This document shows positions 51,712 through 62,873 of a stretch of DNA of 64,000 bases, piece by piece. Position 1 is the first letter of the stretch, and every line of letters begins with the position of its first letter. The notes beneath the pieces were generated by a model, which was given only the letters and a program-made list of their open reading frames with translations, was not told the origin of the DNA and made no database searches. This DNA is from Abiotrophia defectiva ATCC 49176 (GTDB taxonomy: Bacteria > Bacillota > Bacilli > Lactobacillales > Aerococcaceae). A program made the position numbers and the translations under genes. Location of the stretch: positions 1,057,501-1,121,500 of the forward strand of contig NZ_CP146287.1 in the NCBI RefSeq assembly GCF_037041345.1. The letters are read 5' to 3'.

Positions 51712-52737
51712 CTATTGCTTTCGTGTTTTCTTGTAACCGAACAGAACAGCTACACCAGCAATTACCAAGACTAGAGCTAGTAACCAACCAAAGTTGGATT
51801 CTTCCCCTGTCTTAGGTAAGGCTTTCTTCTGAACAACAGGTGCTTGAGAAGCTTCTGAGCGGGATTCAGACTGGCTGTTATTGTTTGCTGTTTTATTAAC
51901 TGTTACCTGTTGATTATTGGCAGCCGGCTTGTTAGCAGCTTGATTAGCATTATTATTTTGTTGATTAGCTGCTACTTTATTATCAGTCGCATTCTGATTG
52001 TTAGCTGGTTTGTTGCTTTCATCAGGTTTTACTTCTGAAACGACACTATAGGCAATGTCTTGACTAGCTGTATTACTACGGCTATTTTCATTAGGCTTAG
52101 CGTTTGTTTCGTTGCTAGATGACTTATTAACTGTCACCGGCTTGTTAATTTCACTGGCCTGGCTTGTAGTCGATGTACTATTTTGGCTGGCACTGGAGCT
52201 ACTAGCGCCCGCTGGAGCACTACTTTCACTACTTGTTTCGGTAGCTGGAGCGTTTGGAGTAATAGCTGTTGGTACAGAATTGTTCGCATTCTCCCAGGCT
52301 TCACGCATTTGGCGTTCTGGCTCATAAAGAGGCAATTCAATGACATTGCGAACACCAGGTTCTGTCTCAGCCTTAATCCCCAAGTTCTTCAGAACTTCAG
52401 CTTCTGTTGTGTAAACCATAATATCTGCTGTATAGGCTGATAGGTTACCTTTAGAAGTTGAGTATTCTGTTAAGTAACTGGATACCTTGAGGTTGAAGCG
52501 TTTTGGGTCCATCATAATGCCCCGTTCATTAAACCACTCCACCGTTTGAATGATGGAAGCATCTTTAGATGAATGGGTCAAGAAGTTAACTTCTTGAATA
52601 AATTGTCCACTGTATAAATCGTAGATACTGTATTTTAAGATAGCGTTTAAGCTCTCTGCATGAGCCGCAAAAGACGGCACTAGAATAGTCGCAAATAATA
52701 GTAAGGTCGCGATTATTTTTTTGAATGATCTCATCAT
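51712..52737 (-). CDS. LPXTG cell-wall-anchored protein, unknown function
   Basis: 341 aa from the ATG at 52737 (AAGGGGGAAAC upstream); the longer frame to 52800 covers the promoter. Signal peptide 1-28 (AHA-ESL). A compact N-terminal domain (about 29-150) is not recognised. Then a long low-complexity stalk rich in Ser, Thr, Asn, Gln and Ala (about 155-300). A sortase signal LPKTGEE at about 307 is followed by a hydrophobic segment and a KKTRKQ tail. Surface-exposed; possibly adhesive or regulatory. Monocistronic with its own promoter and terminator. Confidence 0.9.
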   Translation of the reverse strand: MMRSFKKIIATLLLFATILVPSFAAHAESLNAILKYSIYDLYSGQFIQEVNFLTHSSKDASIIQTVEWFNERGIMMDPKRFNLKVSSYLTEYSTSKGNLSAYTADIMVYTTEAEVLKNLGIKAETEPGVRNVIELPLYEPERQMREAWENANNSVPTAITPNAPATETSSESSAPAGASSSSASQNSTSTTSQASEINKPVTVNKSSSNETNAKPNENSRSNTASQDIAYSVVSEVKPDESNKPANNQNATDNKVAANQQNNNANQAANKPAANNQQVTVNKTANNNSQSESRSEASQAPVVQKKALPKTGEESNFGWLLALVLVIAGVAVLFGYKKTRKQ

Positions 52738-52777
52738 CGTTTCCCCCTTGAGTGGATTCTCGAATCTCGTTACACTC

Positions 52778-52806
52778 ATTATACATCTATTACAAATCAA
52801 TTACAA
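52778..52806 (-). promoter_or_regulatory. LPXTG gene promoter with direct repeats
   Basis: Minus-strand -35 TTGTAA (52801-52806), 17-bp spacer, -10 TATAAT (52778-52783). The -35 is one of two TTGTAAT repeats with starts 11 bp apart (plus-strand ATTACAA at 52789 and 52800), the spacing expected for a dimeric response regulator. Confidence 0.65.
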
Positions 52807-52885
52807 GCTTTTAGGCTATGAATCCGCTACTTTTTTGCATAAAAAAGGCGCTATTCCAAGCAGATAAGCCCTTTCACAACCATTT

Positions 52886-52915
52886 AAGAAAAGAGCCGAG
52901 GATTCCCCCGGCTCT
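52886..52915 (-). terminator. Terminator of the pdh operon
   Basis: AGAGCCG (52892-52898) pairs with CGGCTCT (52909-52915), followed on the minus strand by TTTTCTT. It is 37 bp past the lpd stop. Confidence 0.88.
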
Positions 52916-52917
52916 GA

Positions 52918-52943
52918 CCAATATATCATATATGATATATTGG
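52918..52943. repeat. Perfect 26-bp palindrome 3' of lpd
   Basis: CCAATATATCATA (52918-52930) is followed immediately by its exact reverse complement TATGATATATTGG (52931-52943). It lies between the lpd stop and the terminator. No gene product here is known to bind it. Confidence 0.8.
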
Positions 52944-52951
52944 GAACTTAA

Positions 52952-54358
52952 TTAGACGTGAATTGGGTGACCTAAAGCCAACTCAGCAGCATCCATAACT
53001 GTTTCAGCTAAGGATGGGTGTGAGTGGATTGTCAAGGCGATGTCTTCAGCGTTCAAGCCGCCTTCAACTGCCAAGGTCAATTCAGCAATGATGTCAGAAG
53101 CGTTAACCCCTGCGACTTGTGCCCCTAAGATGGTGTTGTCTTCCTTATCAACAACTAAACGTACAAACCCTTCAGTTGCATTCAAGGACAAGGCACGACC
53201 GTTCCCAGCTAATGGGAATTTAACAGCTTTAGCATTCAAACCAGCTTCTTTAGCTTGGTCTACAGTGTAACCTACAGAAGATAATTCTGGGTCAGTGAAG
53301 CAGACTGCTGGCATTGCCACGTAGTCAACTTCAGATGCTTGCCCAGCGATTGCTTCAGCAGCAACCTTAGCCTCGTAGCTTGCTTTGTGGGCTAAAGCTG
53401 CACCTGGAACAGCGTCACCGATGGCGAAGATGTTTGGTTTGTTAGTGCGACCTTGTTTGTCAACGTTGATCAAACCACGTTCGCCCACGATAACCCCAGC
53501 AACTTCCAAGCCGCAGTTATCGGTGTTAGGACGGCGACCAACTGTTACTAAGCAGTATTCAGCTTCAACGGTGTGTTGTTTGCCCCCTACTTCATAAGTA
53601 ACTACAACAGATTTGTCTTTTACTTCTGAGTTCAAAGCCATAGCGTTGGTGATGATATCGACACCCTTCTTAGCGAATTCATTTTCCACTAATTTAACCA
53701 TGTCTTTTTCAAAAGTTGGGATGATTTGGTTAGAACCTTCCAAGATTGTAATCTTAGTACCGAAGTTAGCGAAAGCACCTGCTAATTCTGAACCGATGTA
53801 ACCCCCACCGATTACCACCATAGAAGATGGGATGTGGTCTAAGGCTAAAGCACCAGTAGAATCAATCACGCGGTCGCTGTACTTGAAGCCTTTGATTTCG
53901 ATTGGGCGGCTACCAGTTGCCACGATGGCATTGTTGAAGCTGTAAGTTTGAGCTGAATCTTCTTTGACAACACGTAAAGTATGGTCATCTACGAAGAAAG
54001 CTTCCCCTTCGATAATCTCTACCTTGTTCTTCTTAAGCAACATGCGAATCCCGCCGGTTAACTTAGCAACAACTTCTTTGTCTTTCCATTCTTGGGTACG
54101 TTTGAAGTCCACAGTGATATCTTTGGCAATAACCCCAAAGTGGTCACCGTGTTTAGCATTGTGGTAGGTGTGGCCAGCGTTGATCAAAGCCTTAGAAGGG
54201 ATACAGCCTACGTTCAAGCAGGTCCCCCCGATGTAGTCTTTTTCAATGATGGCAACTTTTTGGCCGAGTTGAGCAGCACGAATAGCTGCTACATACCCAC
54301 CAGGGCCAGAACCAATCACGACTGTGTCGAGTTCAATTGCGAAATCTCCTACTACCAT
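52952..54358 (-). CDS. lpdA: Dihydrolipoyl dehydrogenase (E3)
   Basis: FAD disulfide reductase that reoxidises lipoyl groups of the pyruvate dehydrogenase complex, 468 aa. FAD-binding [13 protein letters not shown], the redox disulfide [16 protein letters not shown]-binding [13 protein letters not shown] and the C-terminal HSHPSLAE catalytic His motif are intact. No N-terminal lipoyl domain. It follows pdhC by 13 bp. Confidence 0.97.
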   Translation of the reverse strand: MVVGDFAIELDTVVIGSGPGGYVAAIRAAQLGQKVAIIEKDYIGGTCLNVGCIPSKALINAGHTYHNAKHGDHFGVIAKDITVDFKRTQEWKDKEVVAKLTGGIRMLLKKNKVEIIEGEAFFVDDHTLRVVKEDSAQTYSFNNAIVATGSRPIEIKGFKYSDRVIDSTGALALDHIPSSMVVIGGGYIGSELAGAFANFGTKITILEGSNQIIPTFEKDMVKLVENEFAKKGVDIITNAMALNSEVKDKSVVVTYEVGGKQHTVEAEYCLVTVGRRPNTDNCGLEVAGVIVGERGLINVDKQGRTNKPNIFAIGDAVPGAALAHKASYEAKVAAEAIAGQASEVDYVAMPAVCFTDPELSSVGYTVDQAKEAGLNAKAVKFPLAGNGRALSLNATEGFVRLVVDKEDNTILGAQVAGVNASDIIAELTLAVEGGLNAEDIALTIHSHPSLAETVMDAAELALGHPIHV

Positions 54359-54371
54359 AATCTATTTCACC

Positions 54372-55673
54372 TTAACCTTCCATCAATAATAATTCTGGGT
54401 CAGCCAATAAACGTTTCAATTCGTTCATTGCATTTTGTGCAGTAGCACCATCGACGATACGGTGGTCGAAGCTCAAGGACAATTTTAACATACGGCCAAC
54501 AGCGATTTCGCCTTCAGCGTTAACTACTGGTTGAACGTTGATCGTCCCCATCCCTAAGATGGCAACTTCTGGGTAGTTAATGATTGGAGTGAACCATTGA
54601 CCACGTGCAGAACCAATGTTAGAGATGGTGATAGTCCCTTGGCTCATGTCTTGAGCAGTTAACTTACCTTCGTGAGCTAAAGCTGCCTTGCCGTTGATTT
54701 CATCTGCAATGTCGAATACTGACTTGGTGTTAGCGTCCTTGACGTTTGGTACGAAGAGGCCACGTTCAGTGTCAGTTGCAATACCGATGTTGTAGTAGTT
54801 CTTGTAGACAATTTCTTGGCTAGCGTCGTCAATAGAAGCATTGAGGACTGGGAACTTCTTAACAGTTGCTACTAAAGCTTTTACCACGTATGGCAAGAAG
54901 GTTAACTTAGTACCACGGTTAGCGGCAATGTCTTTGAACTTCTTACGGTGATCCCATAAAGCAGATACTTCTACTTCATCGAAGAGGGTTACGTGAGGAG
55001 CAGTGTGTTTAGAGTTAACCATTGCCTTAGAAATTGCTTTACGCATTGGAGATAATGGTTCACGAGTTTCAGCTTCACCTTTACCAGATACATATGGTTG
55101 TGCTGGTGCTGCTGGTGCTGCCGCTGGGCTTGCTACTTCAGCTGGTGCTGCTACTTCTGCCGCCGCAACTGGTGCTGCTTCGCCGTTGAAGGCCAAGACG
55201 TCAGCCGCCACAACGCGACCACCCTTACCAGAAGGCGTTACTAAACGAATGTCAACACCCTTGTCCCGAGCTAATTTACGAACTGATGGCATTGCTAAGA
55301 CACGCTTACCTTCACCTGCAGGAGCGCCTGTTGGGGCACCTGGGCCTGCTGGTGCTGCAGGTGCAGCTTCCGCAGCTGGAGCCGCTTCTGGTGCAGCTTC
55401 TGCAGCTGGTGCTGCATCGCCATCGTCTTCGTGGCCAGGAGCGTCGATTTCAACTAAAACGTCCCCTACGCGCGCAACAGTTCCTTCTGGAACCAAGATT
55501 TTTAAGATTTTACCAGTAACTGGAGATGGAATTTCCTCAACCGATTTGTCGTTTTGGATTTCCACTAATGTATCGTCTTCTTGAATGGTGTCGCCTTCTT
55601 TGACGTCCCATTTTACGATTTCGCCTTCGGCAATCCCTTCACCGATATCAGGCAATCTGAATTTAAAAGCCAT
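54372..55673 (-). CDS. pdhC: Pyruvate dehydrogenase E2, dihydrolipoyl acetyltransferase
   Basis: 433 aa. One lipoyl domain with lipoyl-lysine K43 in [12 protein letters not shown], an Ala/Pro-rich linker (about 85-125), the peripheral subunit-binding domain ([17 protein letters not shown]), a second Ala/Val/Pro linker, and the acyltransferase domain with [13 protein letters not shown] plus-strand frame of 193 codons across the linkers is a compositional shadow. It begins 29 bp after pdhB, with AAAGGAAG upstream. Confidence 0.97.
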   Translation of the reverse strand: MAFKFRLPDIGEGIAEGEIVKWDVKEGDTIQEDDTLVEIQNDKSVEEIPSPVTGKILKILVPEGTVARVGDVLVEIDAPGHEDDGDAAPAAEAAPEAAPAAEAAPAAPAGPGAPTGAPAGEGKRVLAMPSVRKLARDKGVDIRLVTPSGKGGRVVAADVLAFNGEAAPVAAAEVAAPAEVASPAAAPAAPAQPYVSGKGEAETREPLSPMRKAISKAMVNSKHTAPHVTLFDEVEVSALWDHRKKFKDIAANRGTKLTFLPYVVKALVATVKKFPVLNASIDDASQEIVYKNYYNIGIATDTERGLFVPNVKDANTKSVFDIADEINGKAALAHEGKLTAQDMSQGTITISNIGSARGQWFTPIINYPEVAILGMGTINVQPVVNAEGEIAVGRMLKLSLSFDHRIVDGATAQNAMNELKRLLADPELLLMEG

Positions 55674-55702
55674 GTTTTTTACTTCCTTTCCTCAACTGAA
55701 TA

Positions 55703-56680
55703 TTAGAAGTTGTATACTTCGCGTACTTTTTCTTCGATGTCTGTTGCGTTTGGCAACCAGTCATGTTCGGCTTGACCGAATGGGAAGATGGTGTCAGGTG
55801 CTGCAACGAAACCAACTGGTGCTTCTAAGGAAAGAACCGCACGTTCAGTGATTTCAGCCATTACGCGAGCGCCAACCCCTGCTTGACGTTGTGCTTCTTG
55901 AACCACAACGACGCGACCAGTTTTCTCAGTGGTCGCAACGATAGCTTCGATATCAAGTGGCTGAACTGTACGTAAGTCAAGGATTTCAACAGAGATCCCG
56001 TCTTTTTCAAGTTTTTCAGCCGCTTTAACCGCTTCACGAACCATTGCCCCGTAAGTGATGATGGAAACGTGGTTCCCTTCCTTCACAACATTAGCTTTGC
56101 CTAAAGGAATGGTGTATTCAGCTTCTGGCACTTCCTCACGGAAAGAACGGTAGAGTTTCATGTGCTCTAAGAAGATAACTGGGTCGTTGTCACGGATAGA
56201 TGACAAGAGCAAGCCCTTAGCATCGTATGGACCAGAAGGAATAACAACCTTGATACCTGGCGATTGAGCCAAGAGACCTTCCAAGTTATCCGCGTGCAAT
56301 TCAGGCGTGTGAACCCCACCACCGAATGGTGCGCGGAAAGTGATTGGCATGTTGCGGCTACCGCCAAGACGGTAACGAGTACGAGCTGCTTGAGCAACAA
56401 CAGAGTCCATTACTTCGAATACGAAGCCTAAGAATTGGATTTCAGGGATTGGACGGAAACCTTCCAAAGCCAAACCGATGGCCATACCACCGATACCAGA
56501 TTCTGCTAAAGGAGTGTTGAAGACGCGGTCTTCACCAAATTCTGCTTGTAAACCTTGAGTGGCACGGAATACCCCCCCGTTCAAGCCGACGTCTTCCCCA
56601 AAAATAAGGGTACGGTCGTCATTGCGTAATTCAATGGCTAACGCTTCTGTGATAGCCTCAATCATCGTTTTTTGAGCCAT
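55703..56680 (-). CDS. pdhB: Pyruvate dehydrogenase E1 beta
   Basis: Transketolase-like beta chain of E1, 325 aa. Conserved segments are [47 protein letters not shown] and [12 protein letters not shown]. Begins 2 bp after the pdhA stop. Confidence 0.97.
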   Translation of the reverse strand: MAQKTMIEAITEALAIELRNDDRTLIFGEDVGLNGGVFRATQGLQAEFGEDRVFNTPLAESGIGGMAIGLALEGFRPIPEIQFLGFVFEVMDSVVAQAARTRYRLGGSRNMPITFRAPFGGGVHTPELHADNLEGLLAQSPGIKVVIPSGPYDAKGLLLSSIRDNDPVIFLEHMKLYRSFREEVPEAEYTIPLGKANVVKEGNHVSIITYGAMVREAVKAAEKLEKDGISVEILDLRTVQPLDIEAIVATTEKTGRVVVVQEAQRQAGVGARVMAEITERAVLSLEAPVGFVAAPDTIFPFGQAEHDWLPNATDIEEKVREVYNF

Positions 56681-56682
56681 TA

Positions 56683-57807
<1,125 letters not shown>

Positions 57808-57861
57808 TTAACTACTACCAAGCAAGACAGACTTAATTTCTGTATCACTAGTAGACTGTAC

Positions 57862-57890
57862 CTTATAAATTTACCACTCTTGGCAAGCAA
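57862..57890 (-). promoter_or_regulatory. Probable pdh promoter
   Basis: Minus-strand -35 TTGCTT (57885-57890), 17-bp spacer, -10 TATAAG (57862-57867). An overlapping alternative (TTGCAT with TAAATT) starts a few bases upstream. About 50 bp further upstream is TTGTGAATGATACAA (57942-57956), which has a Rex-like half-site TTGTGAA. Confidence 0.45.
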
Positions 57891-57899
57891 ATGCAAGCT

Positions 57900-58192
57900 C
57901 TAAGGCTTGATAATAGTCACTTTATACCCTATTGTCCGTTTTTGTGAATGATACAATATAAGGGCCTTTTATCCAAGAAAAACGGTTACTTTTCGTCAGA
58001 AAGTGGATACATTAAGGTTTGAACTGTAATACTACACTTAAATATCTGTTTCAAAATTGCCTTATAATAGCGAAACAGCATGTGTTTTCTGGTATCTTTC
58101 CAACTAATATTTCAGTTAGTGAATTTTACTTCACATGGACTTATTAAAATCACGCGCTTTTGGGGTTACTCTTCACAATCTAATTGAAGCAT
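57900..58192. other. Non-coding upstream region of pdhA
   Basis: No supportable gene between pdhA (ends 57783) and the opp terminator (58193). Contents: the possible Rex-like half-site, an inverted repeat CTGTTTC (58046-58052) / GAAACAG (58072-58078) with TATAAT-like sequence in its loop, and an ACTAA/TTAGT dyad near 58110-58130. A 19-codon plus-strand frame from 58135 lacks a ribosome site. A small RNA cannot be excluded. Confidence 0.4.
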
Positions 58193-58227
58193 AAAAAAAG
58201 ACCTCCTCCCTGATACAGGAAGAAGGT
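58193..58227 (-). terminator. Terminator of the opp operon
   Basis: A 12-bp stem, ACCTCCTCCCTG (58201-58212) with CAGGAAGAAGGT (58216-58227), pairs fully if two G-U pairs are allowed in the RNA, followed on the minus strand by a run of seven T. Confidence 0.9.
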
Positions 58228-58241
58228 TTATGCTTAGTTTA

Positions 58242-59132
58242 TTAGGCTTTGGCTTTCATAACCCAATGCTGTTCTTGCGCTTGCACCCAATCATGAGGCG
58301 CCTCTAGTTCAGCTTGACTTGGCTGATAGACAATCCGTTGACGCTGACGGTCCTGATCTGGGTCTGGCAAGGGAATAGCTGACAGTAGGCTCTGAGTATA
58401 AGGATGTAGCGGGTGCTCATAGAGCGCTTCAGCAGTTGCTAATTCCACCATGCGACCTCGATACATCATGCCAATACGGTCACTAAAGTATTTAACCATG
58501 GCCAAGTTATGGGCGATAAAGAGATAGGTCAAGCCTCGCTCTTCTTGCAAGCCTTGCAATAGGTTAATGATTTGGGCTTGGATGGAGACATCCAAGGCTG
58601 AGATAGGTTCATCGCAGACAATAAACTTGGGTTCAACCGCCAAGGCACGCGCAATCCCAATCCGTTGGCGTTGGCCGCCCGAAAATTCATGCGGATAGCG
58701 CAAGGCATGTTCAGGTGACAAACCGACTGAAGCCAGGAGCTCCGCCACTTTGGCATCTCGCTCTGACTTGGAGGCTACCAAGCCATGGACTTCCATACCT
58801 TCAGCTACAATATCTTGGACCTTCATACGAGGATTTAAGGAAGCATAAGGATCTTGGAAAATCATTTGAACGTCCTTGTTATAATCCAGTCGCTCTCCCT
58901 TTGATAAGTCGCTTAAAGCCTTCCCCTGGTAAAGAATCTGGCCATCAGTTGGCTGATAGAGGTTGACAATGGCACGGCCAATGGTTGATTTACCACTCCC
59001 TGATTCCCCTACTAAACCAAAGGTCTCACCCGCTTGAACGGTGAAGCTAACATCGTCTACGGCCTTAACGACTGTATGGTCCTGATGATAATACTGCTTG
59101 AGGTTGCGCACTTCAATTAGAGCTTGTGTCAT
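58242..59132 (-). CDS. oppF: Oligopeptide ABC transporter ATPase OppF
   Basis: Second ATPase of the peptide importer, 296 aa from the ATG at 59132 (AAGGAGG upstream; the longer frame to 59168 lies in oppD). Walker [10 protein letters not shown], signature [12 protein letters not shown], Walker [13 protein letters not shown], and the C-terminal oligopeptide-transporter ATPase tail. Overlaps oppD by 20 bp. Confidence 0.94.
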   Translation of the reverse strand: MTQALIEVRNLKQYYHQDHTVVKAVDDVSFTVQAGETFGLVGESGSGKSTIGRAIVNLYQPTDGQILYQGKALSDLSKGERLDYNKDVQMIFQDPYASLNPRMKVQDIVAEGMEVHGLVASKSERDAKVAELLASVGLSPEHALRYPHEFSGGQRQRIGIARALAVEPKFIVCDEPISALDVSIQAQIINLLQGLQEERGLTYLFIAHNLAMVKYFSDRIGMMYRGRMVELATAEALYEHPLHPYTQSLLSAIPLPDPDQDRQRQRIVYQPSQAELEAPHDWVQAQEQHWVMKAKA

Positions 59133-60174
59133 GCGATTCAGCCTCCTTCTTAGCTTGATAGTAGGCATAGCGTTCTTGAATGCTAGCCGGTGGTGTCACT
59201 TTAGGGGCCTCTGGATGCAAGAGCCAAGTTGCGGCATAGTGGCCCGGATTAACCTCAAACATTGGAGGCTGCAATTCAAAATCAATATCCAGGGCATACT
59301 CATTACGGCAGGCAAAGGCATCGCCCTTTGGTGGATTGAGCAAGTTAGGCGGGGTTCCCGGAATGGCATATAGCGGACCTGACGAGGTCAAGGTCGGCGT
59401 CGCTGACAAAAGTCCCCAGGTGTAAGGATGTTGTGGATTATAGTAAACTTCATCCACCGGCCCAATTTCTACCAATCGACCTGCATACATCACCGCCACG
59501 CGGTCTGCGATATTGGCTACCACCCCTAAATCGTGGGTAATGAAGATAATAGCCATGCCCTTCTGACGCTGAATATCTTGCAAGAGCTCAATAATTTGTG
59601 CTTGAACTGTAACGTCTAAGGCGGTCGTTGGTTCATCGGCAATCAAAATTTCTGGGTCTCCTGCCAAGGCGATGGCAATGACAATCCGTTGACGTTGACC
59701 ACCTGAGAATTGACTTGGGTAATCCTTAAGGCGTTGCTCAGGATCCTTAATTCCGCAGAGACTGAGTAAGTTGCAGGCTTCCGCGACTGCTTCTGCACGC
59801 GAAAACTTGCGATGTTTGATGATGACTTCCACCAATTGACGCCCGATGGTCAAAGTTGGGTTAAGCGAAGTCATGGGATCCTGGAAAATCATGGCAATCT
59901 GCGAGCCACGGATTTTTTCCATTTGCTTATCACTTAAGTTGCGGAGGTCTTGACCCATAAAATCAATCTTGCCATCGTTAATGGTGGCACTCTGGCTCAA
60001 TAGGCGCATAATGGCACGGGAGGTCACCGTTTTACCAGAACCTGATTCCCCTACAATGGCTAAAGTTTCACCTTTGTGGAGTTGGAAGTCAACACCTCGA
60101 ATGGCTTGGACAGTTCCCGCATAGGTTTTGAATTGAACCTGTAAATTCTCGATGCTTAAGACACGTTCTGTCAT
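59113..60174 (-). CDS. oppD: Oligopeptide ABC transporter ATPase OppD
   Basis: First ATPase subunit, 353 aa. Walker [10 protein letters not shown], signature [12 protein letters not shown], Walker [13 protein letters not shown], and the C-terminal Cys-containing Opp/Dpp domain ([20 protein letters not shown] region). It begins 8 bp after oppC. Confidence 0.94.
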   Translation of the reverse strand: MTERVLSIENLQVQFKTYAGTVQAIRGVDFQLHKGETLAIVGESGSGKTVTSRAIMRLLSQSATINDGKIDFMGQDLRNLSDKQMEKIRGSQIAMIFQDPMTSLNPTLTIGRQLVEVIIKHRKFSRAEAVAEACNLLSLCGIKDPEQRLKDYPSQFSGGQRQRIVIAIALAGDPEILIADEPTTALDVTVQAQIIELLQDIQRQKGMAIIFITHDLGVVANIADRVAVMYAGRLVEIGPVDEVYYNPQHPYTWGLLSATPTLTSSGPLYAIPGTPPNLLNPPKGDAFACRNEYALDIDFELQPPMFEVNPGHYAATWLLHPEAPKVTPPASIQERYAYYQAKKEAESHDTSSN

Positions 60175-60182
60175 AAAGTCAC

Positions 60183-61262
60183 CTACTCTTTCATTTTAGG
60201 GTCGAAGGCGTCACGCAAGCCGTCCGCCAGAAGGTTGAAGGCTAGCATTAGGATAGAAATGACACCCGCTGGATACCACATTAAGTGTGGCAAGAAACGG
60301 AAGGTCTTGTAACCATCATTAATTAAGGTCCCCAGACTAGCTGCTGGCGCTGGAATCCCAATCCCAATGAAGCTTAGGAAGGCTTCGAAGAAGATAGCTG
60401 CTGGCAAGGCAAACATAACTTGGACAATAATCAGGCCCAGCATATTAGGCAGAATGTGACGGAACATAATTTTAAGGGTTGATTGCCCCAGCACACGAGC
60501 TGCTAGCACATATTCTTGCTGCTTGATACGAATAGTTTGAGCCCGCACCACACGAGACATGGAAATCCAGCTGGTCAAGGCAATGGTGATAATAATAGAC
60601 ACAATCCCTGGTTGGAGCACCAAGAGCATGAGGATGACGATAACTAGGTTAGGAATCCCTGATAGGATTTCTAAAATCCGTTGCATGAGGGTATCGATTT
60701 TACCTCCAAACCACCCAGAAACCAAGCCATAAATGACACCAAAGACTAGGTTAATGGCTGCTGCCACAAAGGCAATCAAGAGGGAAATGCGTGTCCCATA
60801 GAGGATACGCGACAGCAAGTCACGGCCTAGAGCGTCAGTTCCTAAATAATAGTAGGTACCTGCCGGTACTTTGGCGGCTAGGTAACGATCGACCAATTTT
60901 CCAGCCCGGTTGGCCCCATAGCCATTAAACCAGGATAAACCTTCTAGTCCTGGAATTTTAGGTGGCAAATTGGCATAGGATGGATTCTGAGCCGTTGGTG
61001 AGTAAGGCGCAATCCAAGGAGCCAGAATGGCCAAGATAATAAAGGCCAGAATAATAATCAAGGAAACCATAGCCGCTTTATTGCGTCGCAAACGGCGCCA
61101 GGAATCCTGCCAGAAACTCAAGGCTGGCACATCACTCATGGCATCTTGGCGACCACAGTCACGCTTAGCCAGTTGCAGTTTTTGCGCGGTTAGGTCCCCT
61201 GCTTGAGCTAGTAAAGCCTCATTGTAGGAAGACTTAGCTAATTCATGTTGCATCTTAGGCAC
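60183..61262 (-). CDS. oppC: Oligopeptide ABC transporter permease OppC
   Basis: 359 aa. A long N-terminal cytoplasmic segment precedes six membrane segments; the GTDALGRDLLSRILYGTRISL motif (as GTDALGRDLLSRILYG) and the EAA loop EYVLAARVLGQSTLKIMFRHILPN are typical. Overlaps oppB by 8 bp. Confidence 0.94.
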   Translation of the reverse strand: MPKMQHELAKSSYNEALLAQAGDLTAQKLQLAKRDCGRQDAMSDVPALSFWQDSWRRLRRNKAAMVSLIIILAFIILAILAPWIAPYSPTAQNPSYANLPPKIPGLEGLSWFNGYGANRAGKLVDRYLAAKVPAGTYYYLGTDALGRDLLSRILYGTRISLLIAFVAAAINLVFGVIYGLVSGWFGGKIDTLMQRILEILSGIPNLVIVILMLLVLQPGIVSIIITIALTSWISMSRVVRAQTIRIKQQEYVLAARVLGQSTLKIMFRHILPNMLGLIIVQVMFALPAAIFFEAFLSFIGIGIPAPAASLGTLINDGYKTFRFLPHLMWYPAGVISILMLAFNLLADGLRDAFDPKMKE

Positions 61263-62193
61263 CTCCGGTCAGACGGAGTCGTGGATCAATTAACCCATTG
61301 ACTATGTCAGAAATTAAAATCATGACCACTAACAAGGTGGAATAGAGAATGGTAACTCCCATAATGGTTGGGAAGTCGTTCACCATAATCGACTTGGTGA
61401 ATTGTTCACCGATACCAGGAATGGAGAAGATATTTTCCACTACCAGGGAACCAGTCATCAAGCCAGCCGTCATAGGCCCAATAATAGATAAGAGTGGGAT
61501 GATAGCATTGCGTAAGGCATGACGCACCACCACATAGAAGCGGCTGAAGCCTTTAGCCCGAGCTAGTTCAATATAATCCGCATTGAGGACTTCAATCATT
61601 TCCGTCCGGACGAAACGAGCCGCATCCGCCATCGGTGACAGGGACAAGGCAATGGTTGGCAGAACGGTTGAGGCAAAGCCATCACGCCAGAAGGCAATCG
61701 GGAACCAAGCTAAGACCACGGCAAAGAGGAACTGCAAGACAACGGCGAAAACAAAGCTTGGGACTGAACGGCCCGCAATGGCAAAGACCGAAGTAAAACG
61801 GTCAATCCAGGTATTCTGGTAGACTGCCGAAATGACACCTAGGAAAGTCCCCAGTACAGTCCCCAGCAGCATAGCCTGTAAGCCCAATTGCATAGAAGGA
61901 CCCGCCCGGTCAATAATAAGCTGAGAAACAGGCGTATTGTTAAATTGGAAGGATACCCCTAGGTCTCCCTTGAGAATATTGAGCAAGTAACGCCCATATT
62001 GAACCCAAATTGGCTGGTCCAGGCCATACTTAGCATTGAGGGTTTGAATTTGGGCAGCAGTCAACTGATCTTCATTGGAAAATGGCGTCCCTGGCAGGAG
62101 TTTCATTAAGAAGAAAGTGACAGTTACAATAATAAAGAGCGTCAAGAGCATGTAGGCTAGGCGCTTGACCATATAACGAATAAAGGCTTTCAT
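61255..62193 (-). CDS. oppB: Oligopeptide ABC transporter permease OppB
   Basis: 312 aa, six membrane segments, N-terminal RYMVKRLAYMLLTLFIIV and EAA loop DYIELARAKGFSRFYVVVRHALRN. First gene of oppB-C-D-F. No peptide-binding protein gene (oppA) is in the window; it may be elsewhere. Confidence 0.94.
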   Translation of the reverse strand: MKAFIRYMVKRLAYMLLTLFIIVTVTFFLMKLLPGTPFSNEDQLTAAQIQTLNAKYGLDQPIWVQYGRYLLNILKGDLGVSFQFNNTPVSQLIIDRAGPSMQLGLQAMLLGTVLGTFLGVISAVYQNTWIDRFTSVFAIAGRSVPSFVFAVVLQFLFAVVLAWFPIAFWRDGFASTVLPTIALSLSPMADAARFVRTEMIEVLNADYIELARAKGFSRFYVVVRHALRNAIIPLLSIIGPMTAGLMTGSLVVENIFSIPGIGEQFTKSIMVNDFPTIMGVTILYSTLLVVMILISDIVNGLIDPRLRLTGGA

Positions 62194-62247
62194 AGGTCAC
62201 ATCCTTTGTCCCCTTGATTGGTGTCTTAGGGGTATAGTATCTCTTAT

Positions 62248-62253
62248 ATTATA
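62248..62253 (-). promoter_or_regulatory. opp operon -10 element
   Basis: Consensus TATAAT on the minus strand, about 55 bp before oppB; no clear -35. The 285-bp interval 62194-62478 otherwise shows only a weak CCCCT/AGGGG stem in the leader and the yajC terminator. Confidence 0.5.
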
Positions 62254-62436
62254 GCCTATCTGCTCCTTGTGCTCTAGTCACTTGCATCAAAAAATCAAAA
62301 TTCCATTTGAATGTTGTCCTTTGGCTTAGGAAAAACCTGCAAAATCCTTATTCTACTGGGCTTTTTGTCTTGTTGATAAAGTCAGCAAAAAGACGAACAT
62401 TCTAGTCACTTCTCCCCTGCCTTTCTTATGATCGAC

Positions 62437-62467
62437 ACAAAAAAAAGCTGAGACAGCGTCTCAGCTT
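62437..62467 (-). terminator. Terminator of tgt-yajC
   Basis: AAGCTGAGAC (62445-62454) pairs perfectly with GTCTCAGCTT (62458-62467), three-base loop, then eight T on the minus strand. Confidence 0.95.
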
Positions 62468-62478
62468 GAGCCTAGGAC

Positions 62479-62805
62479 TTAGGCTTCTTCATTGCTTACT
62501 TCTTCTTTTGGTTCTAAGTCAGCTACTGAAGGACGTACGCGTTCGCCTTGCTTAATAGTGGCAACAGCGCTTAATTCATAAGTTAAGTAGATGCCTTCGC
62601 AGTCTAAGACAACCAAACGGTTTGCCAAGTCAACTTCTTCAACAACCCCATGTAAGCCACCGATTGTTACAATGGCATCCCCTTTTTTGAGGGCCTGCAA
62701 CATTTGTTGCTTTTCTTGAGCTTGGCGTTGTTGTGGGCGAATCATGAAGAAGTACATAACCCCCATGATTAAGACAAAGGGTAATACACTAACTAGTAAA
62801 TCCAT
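62479..62805 (-). CDS. yajC: Preprotein translocase subunit YajC
   Basis: Sec accessory subunit, 108 aa. One N-terminal membrane helix, the YFFMIRPQQRQAQE motif, and the small beta domain GDAIVTIGGLHGVV. An acidic tail (EPKEEVSNEEA) follows. It is 68 bp after tgt, the usual tgt-yajC order. Confidence 0.95.
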   Translation of the reverse strand: MDLLVSVLPFVLIMGVMYFFMIRPQQRQAQEKQQMLQALKKGDAIVTIGGLHGVVEEVDLANRLVVLDCEGIYLTYELSAVATIKQGERVRPSVADLEPKEEVSNEEA

Positions 62806-62873
62806 TTTGTCACTCCTTATTGTGTTCTATAATCTATACTTTATCAGACTCTGCTATAAATTGCTAGCAGTTT

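Noticed and set aside
51900-52260. Repeat array in the LPXTG gene
   Set aside because: Low-complexity Ser/Asn/Ala stalk codons, not a regular DNA repeat.
54092-54445. 117-codon plus-strand frame across the lpd/pdhC junction
   Set aside because: Overlaps two certain genes on the other strand and has no domain or ribosome site.
55003-55584. 193-codon plus-strand frame opposite pdhC
   Set aside because: Ala/Gly/Pro-rich antisense shadow of the E2 linkers, no ribosome site, and pdhC is certain.
58135-58194. 19-codon plus-strand frame in the pdh upstream region
   Set aside because: No ribosome site or promoter; too short to support.
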